Of a stretch of 64,000 bases of DNA, positions 58,565 to 64,000 are shown piece after piece. The position numbers were made by a program, and so were the translations under genes. The notes below the pieces were generated by a model. The model was not told the origin of the DNA. It worked only from the letters and a program-made list of their open reading frames with translations, and searched no databases. Source of the DNA: Roseibium aggregatum IAM 12614 (GTDB lineage Bacteria > Pseudomonadota > Alphaproteobacteria > Rhizobiales > Stappiaceae); assembly GCF_000168975.1 (NCBI RefSeq), contig NZ_AAUW01000003.1, forward strand, positions 274,748-338,747. The letters are read 5' to 3'. Position 1 is the stretch's first letter; every line of letters starts with the position of its first letter.

Positions 58565-59335
58565 TCAGTCCCGATAATCCGGCTCGCTCCGGTCGAGATC
58601 ACGCTTCCAGTAGTCGAAATGGGCATAGCCCATGCCGACATAGGGTTCCCATTCGGCGGCCGTCTTGGCGGCCAGATTGTCCGACATGACAGCAAGTGGC
58701 TGGCCAGTGGCATAGGCTTTCAGCAGCGTTTCTGCGGCGCGTTCGAAGAAATAGAGATGCTCGAAGGCTTCGGCGACGGTGACGGCAGAGATCGAAACCC
58801 CGTGATTGCCCATCACCAGAACAGGCTTTTCGCCCAGCGTTTCGGCAATCCGCCGGCCCTCCTCCGCCTCGTCGGCCATGCCGCCGAAGCCGAGATCGAC
58901 CGCGACCTTGCCGAAGAAGCGGGCCGTGTTCAGATCGATCGGCTTCATCGACGGATCCTGCAACGTCGCCAGTGCCGTGGCATTGGGCGGATGGCAGTGA
59001 AACAGCACCCGCGCCTTGGGATTGGCCCGGTGAACCGTGCCGTGAATGCACCAGGCGGACGGGTCCGGCGCATTTTCGCTCGCCATCACCGTGTCGTCAT
59101 TGGCATCGAGCAGCAGAAGGTCGCTGGCCCGGATTTCCGCGAAATGGCGCCACTTCGGGTTCATCAGGAACTTCGACCCGTCGTCGGAAACCGCCGCACT
59201 GAAATGATTGCCGACGGATTCGCTCCAGCCGAATTTCACAGCCAGACGGAAGACGGCTGCGAGATCCTCACGCAGGGCCTGTTCGCTTTGCCGGTCCGGG
59301 TCCGCCCCGAAGCGTACGTCCGTCACAACACTCAT
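58565..59335 (-). CDS. Class II aldolase/adducin family protein
   Basis: The 256-residue protein has the zinc-site pattern of class II aldolases: SVGNHFSAAVSDDGSKFLMN, CIHGTVHRANPKARVLFHCH with several His ligands, and GNHGVSISAVTVAEAFEHLY. Members cleave sugar phosphates or act on hydroxy acids. Its ATG overlaps the stop of the upstream butyrobetaine-hydroxylase-like gene (ATGA), so both act in one pathway. In carnitine synthesis an aldolase step cleaves hydroxytrimethyllysine, but that enzyme is PLP-type, so the substrate here is open. Confidence 0.88.
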   Translation of the reverse strand: MSVVTDVRFGADPDRQSEQALREDLAAVFRLAVKFGWSESVGNHFSAAVSDDGSKFLMNPKWRHFAEIRASDLLLLDANDDTVMASENAPDPSAWCIHGTVHRANPKARVLFHCHPPNATALATLQDPSMKPIDLNTARFFGKVAVDLGFGGMADEAEEGRRIAETLGEKPVLVMGNHGVSISAVTVAEAFEHLYFFERAAETLLKAYATGQPLAVMSDNLAAKTAAEWEPYVGMGYAHFDYWKRDLDRSEPDYRD

Positions 59336-60462
59336 TTGAACCGTCCTTCCCCGGACAGGATCCGGTAAGTGGAGCGCAGTTCGCCCCGGTCGGTGTAGCA
59401 GCCGCGCAGGTGCCGTTCGCCACTGGTTGCCGAATAGGCGGCCCGGCCATGCACGATGCGGTGATTGTCGAAGACGATACATTCACCCGCATTCAGACGG
59501 AACTGCATCAGATACTTCTTGTCCCGCATCATCCGGCCGAAGCGGCAGAATGCCGGATAGTAGCGGTCCAGCTCATGCTGCGGCATGTCGAAGATATCGG
59601 CATGGTGCTGGCTGATCGTGACACCGGAGATATTGCCGTGTTCATCCAGCTCGATTACCCGCTGGCGGGAGCGCATGTCGAAGGTGTCATGCTCGCAGAA
59701 ATAGGGCACGTCCACGTTGACCAGAAGGTCAAAGTCTTCAGGATAGGCCTTGCGGAAATCTTCCGCGACCGCCAGCCCGTCGACAAAGATGCTGTTGCCG
59801 CCTTCCACCGTATTGGCCCGGCAGTGCAGGAACTGCACGCCCGGCGCCAGATCCTCGTCCGGCAGATCCGTGTGGAGCGGCAGCGCCTTGGAGGTAAAGG
59901 CAAGGTTGGTCGGTTTGATGTGGGTTTTGACCTCGAACGTCAAGCCGAAGTAGCTCGGTCGCACGTAACCGATGAGGCCGGCGGTATCGGTGAGCGCTTC
60001 ATCCGTATCCGGCAGACCGGTCAGGAGCGCAACACCGTCGGTCAGCATCGCCTTGGCCCAGTCGCGCCGGCGCCCGGTATCTTCCATGACCTCGTCATAG
60101 GAAAAACGCGCCATCTTGGCGTAGTGATCGCCATACCAGGGTTCACGCGGCAGGTTCGCGATGTCCGGCCGTTTTTCGCCGGCGGAGTAAGCCGAGAGCA
60201 GCGACAGCGGCAGACGGGAGACGTCGTTGGTGCCGGCCCAGGCGATTTCCAGATCACCGCCGACGATGGCCGCGGAAGCTGCCCTCGGCGCTTCATCCAG
60301 AGCGAAGATGTCGTTGACCCGCTCCCGGGTTTCCGGATCGAAGGAACTCGGGCAATTGTCGCGCAGCCAGTAGTAATTGAAGTAGGCGGTTTGTCCGTTG
60401 CTCAGCGGTACATCGAGCCCCTTTTCCTGAAGCAATACACCCGCATCACCTGTTCCAAGCAT
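59332..60462 (-). CDS. Gamma-butyrobetaine hydroxylase-like 2OG/Fe(II) oxygenase
   Basis: The 376-residue protein has the N-terminal GBBH-like zinc domain (NYYWLRDNCPSSFDPETRER, residues 29-48) and a TauD/TfdA-type oxygenase domain. The iron triad is His197 and Asp199 (LPLHTDLPDED) with His338 (DNHRIVHGRAAY), and Arg353 (RHLRGCYTDRG) binds 2-oxoglutarate. Such enzymes hydroxylate butyrobetaine, trimethyllysine or related betaines. It forms an operon with a class II aldolase and is divergent from a LysR gene that probably regulates it. Confidence 0.9.
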   Translation of the reverse strand: MLGTGDAGVLLQEKGLDVPLSNGQTAYFNYYWLRDNCPSSFDPETRERVNDIFALDEAPRAASAAIVGGDLEIAWAGTNDVSRLPLSLLSAYSAGEKRPDIANLPREPWYGDHYAKMARFSYDEVMEDTGRRRDWAKAMLTDGVALLTGLPDTDEALTDTAGLIGYVRPSYFGLTFEVKTHIKPTNLAFTSKALPLHTDLPDEDLAPGVQFLHCRANTVEGGNSIFVDGLAVAEDFRKAYPEDFDLLVNVDVPYFCEHDTFDMRSRQRVIELDEHGNISGVTISQHHADIFDMPQHELDRYYPAFCRFGRMMRDKKYLMQFRLNAGECIVFDNHRIVHGRAAYSATSGERHLRGCYTDRGELRSTYRILSGEGRFK

Positions 60463-60596
60463 TAGATCCGTCCTTCTAAGTTTAGTTCAACGGCCCTTCA
60501 GATGCCTTGCGCGCATCACTGAAAGGCCCAGCGTTCCAAATAGCTTTCATGAAGTTGCTCTTGCGCTACCGATTTGAAAAGGCGATAAAATCGAAA

Positions 60597-60607
60597 CTTA
60601 AATTAAG
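60597..60607. promoter_or_regulatory. Possible LysR-type binding site
   Basis: The palindrome CTTAAATTAAG lies in the divergent region 25 bases before the LysR gene. LysR-type regulators bind such T-N-A-centred palindromes near their own promoters. Support is positional only. Confidence 0.35.
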
Positions 60608-60631
60608 CATTCACTTAACTTGGATGGACAC

Positions 60632-61531
60632 ATGCTTCGGCTTCCTCCGCTCAGGCTGCTCACCGTTTTCGAGACGGTTCAACGCGCTGGTGGCACCAAG
60701 GCCGCGGCGGCTGAACTCAATGTGTCCATGTCGGCGGTCAGCCAGGCGTTGCGCCAACTGGAAGAGCATATCGGCGCCGCCCTGATCGACCGCAGCACGC
60801 GCCCCTCGGGCCTTACGGAAGCCGGCGAAATCCTGCTGAAGGCTGTTATCGAGAACACGGAACGGCTGAGTGAAGCGCTGAACGACATCCGCGCGCTCAC
60901 CGACCCGGCCGGTGCCTCCGTCACCGTTGCATGCACCATCGGCTTTGCCACCTACTGGCTGATGCCGCGTCTGGAGGCCTTTTACATCGACCATCCGGAC
61001 ATCGCGGTGAACGTTCACACCACGCAGCAGGAGGTGCCCCGGCTTGGTCAGGGTACGGATATCGCCATGCGCTACGGTGACGGCCGCTGGGACGATGGCA
61101 CGGTGGATCTTCTGTTCCGGGAAACCGTGGAGCCCGTCTGCTCCCCGTCCCTGGCCGAACGGATAAGGAGCGACGACGGCAACCTTGGCACCGCCTTTCT
61201 GATCCATGTGGACACCAGCGATCGGCGCTGGCTCTCCTGGCCGGACTATCTTGCGCGCACGCACCAGAAAGCGGCAGGCTCCGCCAAGGGACTAAGGTTC
61301 TCCAACTATGTCCAGGCCACCCAGGCAGCCATCTCCGGACACGGTGTCATGCTCGGCTGGCGCTCGATCACCGGCGATCAGGTCGAAAAAGGCCTGCTGG
61401 TTTCTGCCGGTCTGCCGCGACTTCAGCCGGACAACGCCTATCACGCCGTGCTGTCGCACCAAAGCCGGAACCGGGAAACGGCAGCCGTGGTCGTCGACTG
61501 GTTGAGGGCTGCCGCGCAGCCGCAGGTCTAG
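60632..61531 (+). CDS. LysR family regulator (GcvA-like)
   Basis: The 299-residue protein has an N-terminal winged helix-turn-helix (LRLLTVFETVQRAGGTKAAA, then AAELNVSMSAVSQALRQLEE) and a LysR substrate-binding domain (IGFATYWLMPRLEAFYIDHP, IAMRYGDGRW) in the GcvA-like style. ATG 60632 follows GGATGG. It is divergent from the oxygenase-aldolase operon with 169 bases between, the usual setting for a LysR activator of its neighbours. The inducer is probably the substrate of that pathway. Confidence 0.9.
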   Translation: MLRLPPLRLLTVFETVQRAGGTKAAAAELNVSMSAVSQALRQLEEHIGAALIDRSTRPSGLTEAGEILLKAVIENTERLSEALNDIRALTDPAGASVTVACTIGFATYWLMPRLEAFYIDHPDIAVNVHTTQQEVPRLGQGTDIAMRYGDGRWDDGTVDLLFRETVEPVCSPSLAERIRSDDGNLGTAFLIHVDTSDRRWLSWPDYLARTHQKAAGSAKGLRFSNYVQATQAAISGHGVMLGWRSITGDQVEKGLLVSAGLPRLQPDNAYHAVLSHQSRNRETAAVVVDWLRAAAQPQV

Positions 61532-61615
61532 GTGTGTACCCGCAGCTAAAGACGGAAGCATCTGACCGGACTGGTTCTCCTCACACCATTTCGTCTCCAA
61601 TGTACGGGTCCGCCC

Positions 61616-62743
61616 CTAGCGCTCATCGCCAAAGTAGCGCACGCGCAGGTCCTCGATCAGATTGGTTTCATGCGCCGTGAGCAGTTCCAGGGTCAGCGGC
61701 CTTGTCCAGCGGCTGCCATGGGCGACGGCAAAACCGTATTTGTCCGGCTCGAAGATCGGCCCCACCACGTCGACATTCGCCCGCGGGTGATTGTGGGCGT
61801 AATACTCAAGGACGGGAGCATCGCCGACAACGGCATCGACGTCACCGTTGCTCAGGGCGGAAACAGCACTCTCGATATCGTCATAGGACCGGACGGACCA
61901 ACCAGCTTCTTCGGCAAACTCTTCGGCCACGCTCCCGGTGAAGACACCCACGCTCTTGCCTGGCAGGTCCGCAACGCCGTTGATCTGATTTGTTAGCGAA
62001 AGGGTGGTCATGACACTGGTCACCGACGAAGTGACATACGCCATCACTGCAATGCCGCAGACCAGCCACAGCGCTTGCCAGATACGCCCCGGCCAGCCAA
62101 AGAGGTTCTTGCGCGAGGGGGCCTTGCCCGATGTCACCACCGACATGACCGCATAGAAACTCTCCGATGCGCCTTCCGGCCAGCCGCGGGGAAAATTCTT
62201 GTCAAAGCGCCGGTCGAACAACGTCATCAGAGCCGTGGCGATAACAATCACGAGCGCCAGCCAGCCATAGGCTTTCAGATAACCGGATTCACTCAGCCCG
62301 GTGATGATCTCGCTGAAGCTCGCGCCCTGACTGTCCGGAACGAGAATGCGCAGGCCCGCATCAAACCAGGGCTGGGTAAAGTCGACCCTGTCCGCACGCT
62401 TGCGAGTGATCGTCAGGTTGGTAACGGCGATACCGATGGACTTGTCTGCGGTCGCATCCACGAGACTGCGGATAGTGGGAAACACCTCGTATTCAAACGG
62501 AATGTCGTTTTTGTGCGCCAGCGCTTCCCACAAGTCGATCGCCATTCCGGAATAGACGCCTGGCTCTTCCTCCATGACGAAAGGTGGACTGATGTAGAGA
62601 CCCACTGTCACCGGGTTGATCGGCAGCGGCGTATCACCGCCCTCGTCCGCCGTCTGGCCCATCGCCGGTACGGTGAGGAAAATGAACAGACACAACAGGA
62701 GGATACTAGAGAGACGTTGACGGGACTTGGAGCAGGCGGTCAT
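61616..62743 (-). CDS. Bacterial ionotropic glutamate receptor-like channel
   Basis: The 375-residue protein joins a split amino-acid-binding domain to an ion-channel core, as in GluR0. A signal peptide is followed by lobe S1 (about 45-150, GLYISPPFVMEE and TITRKRADRVDFTQPWFDAG, where an arginine usually binds the ligand carboxylate). Next are helix M1 (159-176), a pore loop (195-208, SFYAVMSVVTSGKAPS), helix M2 (221-243), then lobe S2 (255-365). The pore lacks the TVGYG potassium filter. ATG 62743 has GGAGG five bases upstream; an earlier ATG is possible. Confidence 0.85.
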   Translation of the reverse strand: MTACSKSRQRLSSILLLCLFIFLTVPAMGQTADEGGDTPLPINPVTVGLYISPPFVMEEEPGVYSGMAIDLWEALAHKNDIPFEYEVFPTIRSLVDATADKSIGIAVTNLTITRKRADRVDFTQPWFDAGLRILVPDSQGASFSEIITGLSESGYLKAYGWLALVIVIATALMTLFDRRFDKNFPRGWPEGASESFYAVMSVVTSGKAPSRKNLFGWPGRIWQALWLVCGIAVMAYVTSSVTSVMTTLSLTNQINGVADLPGKSVGVFTGSVAEEFAEEAGWSVRSYDDIESAVSALSNGDVDAVVGDAPVLEYYAHNHPRANVDVVGPIFEPDKYGFAVAHGSRWTRPLTLELLTAHETNLIEDLRVRYFGDER

Positions 62744-62964
62744 GGCTGCCTCCGCTTGGCACATCGGGAATCATGCAGAAGATGTCCAAAAAGGTAAGCC
62801 GCCCCGCAGGAGGCATGCAACCTGTGACCGAAGGAAATCGGCGTCAGAACAGCCGCAGGTAGGAAAATGCAACCCGCACTGCCACCTGCCTTGAAGCCTT
62901 TTGCCCGGCTCAAGCGCGGTGCGGCGCGGCGCGTTCCAGTAGGCCGTTGCGGGAAAGCCCGCAG

Positions 62965-63405
62965 CTACCGTGTAATAACGATCCTCGTTTCGGCACGGCC
63001 AACCTTGCGCACCAGGTTATAAAGATGAGCGGCGTTCTTGGGATGAAGCCGGACGCAGCCGTGCGAGGCAGGACGCCCCAATCGCTTGAGGTCGGTAGTC
63101 CCGTGAATGGCATAGCCACCCAGGAAGAAGATCGAATAGGGCATCGGCGCCCAGTTGTATTTGCGCGAATGCCAATCGCGTTCCAGCCGGGTCGGCCGCC
63201 AGCTTCCAGTCGGTGTACGATAGCCCTTGCGTGCGGTTGAAACGGGCCATTTGTTTCGCAAACGGCCATCGACGTAAAGATAAAGCTGCTGTTCGGATAG
63301 ATCGATCTTGGCTGTCACCCGCGGCGCCGCACTTGCGCCGACAGCGGACAAGACAAGAAAGACCAGCAACAACGGCCCGATAACGAGTTTTCTGATCGTC
63401 AACAT
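62965..63405 (-). CDS. L,D-transpeptidase (YkuD/ErfK family)
   Basis: The 146-residue precursor has a signal peptide (cleavage after VGASAA near residue 27) and a YkuD domain with AIHGTTDLKRLGRPASHGCV, giving active-site His101, His115 and Cys117. These enzymes make 3-3 cross-links in peptidoglycan or attach proteins to it. The domain is minimal, with no LysM or extra part. ATG 63405 fits the signal peptide; a TTG 13 codons upstream is less likely. Confidence 0.93.
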   Translation of the reverse strand: MLTIRKLVIGPLLLVFLVLSAVGASAAPRVTAKIDLSEQQLYLYVDGRLRNKWPVSTARKGYRTPTGSWRPTRLERDWHSRKYNWAPMPYSIFFLGGYAIHGTTDLKRLGRPASHGCVRLHPKNAAHLYNLVRKVGRAETRIVITR

Positions 63406-63623
63406 TTCAAAACCATCCAGCAAAAATAAAACAACAAACTTCAATACAAAAATCTAATCCGCATTTTCTTCCCGAAGCAAGCTGGACCTGAAGTAAGCGT
63501 AAATTTCTACTCCACCGACGCTTTTGAGCGCGTATTCAAGAGCCCTACCCAGGCACGAGAGCTCGCCGAAAAGGTGTAAAATTACGCTTGACCTGCCCTC
63601 TTGCCGATGCCATAACCACACCC

Positions 63624-63642
63624 GAACCGTACCGTACGGTTC
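63624..63642. promoter_or_regulatory. Palindromic operator before the TetR gene
   Basis: GAACCGTAC and GTACGGTTC form a perfect 19-bp palindrome around one C, 31 bases before the TetR start codon. Size and place fit a TetR autoregulatory site. Confidence 0.6.
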
Positions 63643-63673
63643 CCTACAGTTCATCAACGACCCGACCAGACAA

Positions 63674-64000
63674 ATGCCAGCAACCGCCTACGATATTGCC
63701 ACCTCCCGCCCGGATGCAGCGCCCGAATTTTCGCCGCGCCAGCAGGTGGTGCTGCAACACGCGCTGACGCTGCTGGTCGAGGGCGGCGAGAAAGCGCTGA
63801 CGACGGCAGGTCTTGCCCGCACGGCAAGCTGCTCCAAGGAAAGCCTCTACAAGTGGTTCGGCGACCGGGACGGCCTGCTGGCTGCCGTCGTTGCCTTTCA
63901 GGCGAGCCAGGTTCAGTTTCCCTCCGAGGCCGGCGCCACGGCAGACGCGGCAACGTTTCGGGCGCATGTGACCGCCTTTGTCGAAGCCCTGCTGGGTGTC
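63674..64000 (+). CDS. TetR/AcrR family regulator (partial)
   Basis: The frame is open from ATG 63674 to the end of the window, so the 3' part is missing. The visible 109 residues include a TetR-type helix-turn-helix: VVLQHALTLLVEGGEKALTT, then AGLARTASCSKESLYKWFGD and RDGLLAAVVAFQ. A perfect palindrome lies just upstream, suggesting autoregulation. The effector domain and neighbours lie outside the window. No ribosome site of note is seen. Confidence 0.85.
   Translation, partial: MPATAYDIATSRPDAAPEFSPRQQVVLQHALTLLVEGGEKALTTAGLARTASCSKESLYKWFGDRDGLLAAVVAFQASQVQFPSEAGATADAATFRAHVTAFVEALLGV

Noticed and set aside
63454..63657. 67-codon minus-strand frame between the L,D-transpeptidase and TetR genes
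   Set aside because: Part of it has plausible composition, but its start overlaps the TetR operator, and no ribosome site or family was found. It could be real from an internal start, but support is too weak.

Overview
The window is a high-GC chromosomal segment from an alphaproteobacterium. The gene set (Entner-Doudoroff genes edd and eda, a RirA-type iron box, a Zur-type box, opgGH, acdS beside an Lrp-type regulator, delta-class carbonic anhydrase, SerA, many Hyphomicrobiales-style small proteins) fits a marine or host-associated member of the Stappiaceae such as Roseibium/Labrenzia. The genus is an inference from gene content. Almost all of the window reads as ordinary core or semi-core chromosome. 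The only clear mobile DNA is one IS110-type element, a short MITE-like element and scattered palindromic repeats.

Layout. 1-3.1 kb: the end of zwf, then edd and eda. 3.1-6.4 kb: CsbD and PRC-barrel stress-type proteins, a PilZ protein and a secreted delta-class carbonic anhydrase. 6.4-9.9 kb: pgi and four tandem glycine-zipper lipoproteins. 9.9-12.8 kb: alanine dehydrogenase, its divergent Lrp-type regulator and an SMP-30 lactonase. 12.8-14.2 kb: IS110 element bracketed by palindromic repeats. 14.2-19.8 kb: a VLVQP-repeat secreted protein, trhO, a two-gene Aer-like chemoreceptor and malonyl-CoA decarboxylase. 19.8-25.6 kb: a DUF2271 / PepSY-flavoreductase / ApbE operon divergent from a two-component system. 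25.6-28.6 kb: unknown proteins, the MITE-like element and tRNA-Lys(CTT). 28.8-31.7 kb: ilvB-ilvH behind a leader-peptide attenuator. 31.9-43.5 kb: N-acetyltransferase, 2OG oxygenase, serA, a diguanylate cyclase, pdxJ, an HD protein, an exporter and a Zur-type zinc GTPase operon. 43.6-49 kb: acdR/acdS, a lysozyme inhibitor, a siderophore-interacting reductase with a RirA-type box, a YHS protein and a TetR/darcynin pair. 49-52.8 kb: gatC-GNAT-gatA and a flavin oxidoreductase broken by one amber codon. 52.9-57.2 kb: the osmoregulated glucan operon opgG-orf-opgH and an RHH protein. 57.4-64 kb: DJ-1/PfpI, a butyrobetaine-hydroxylase-like oxygenase with a class II aldolase and LysR regulator, a bacterial ionotropic-glutamate-receptor homologue, an L,D-transpeptidase and the start of a TetR gene.

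How the parts connect. Sugar catabolism (zwf, edd, eda, pgi) appears to share a LacI-type palindromic operator in front of edd and pgi. Branched-chain amino acid synthesis is under transcription attenuation. The DUF2271 / PepSY / ApbE operon looks like an envelope electron-transfer module built on covalently attached flavin, and paired inverted sites in the divergent promoter suggest control by the adjacent response regulator. These links rest on sequence patterns read by eye.
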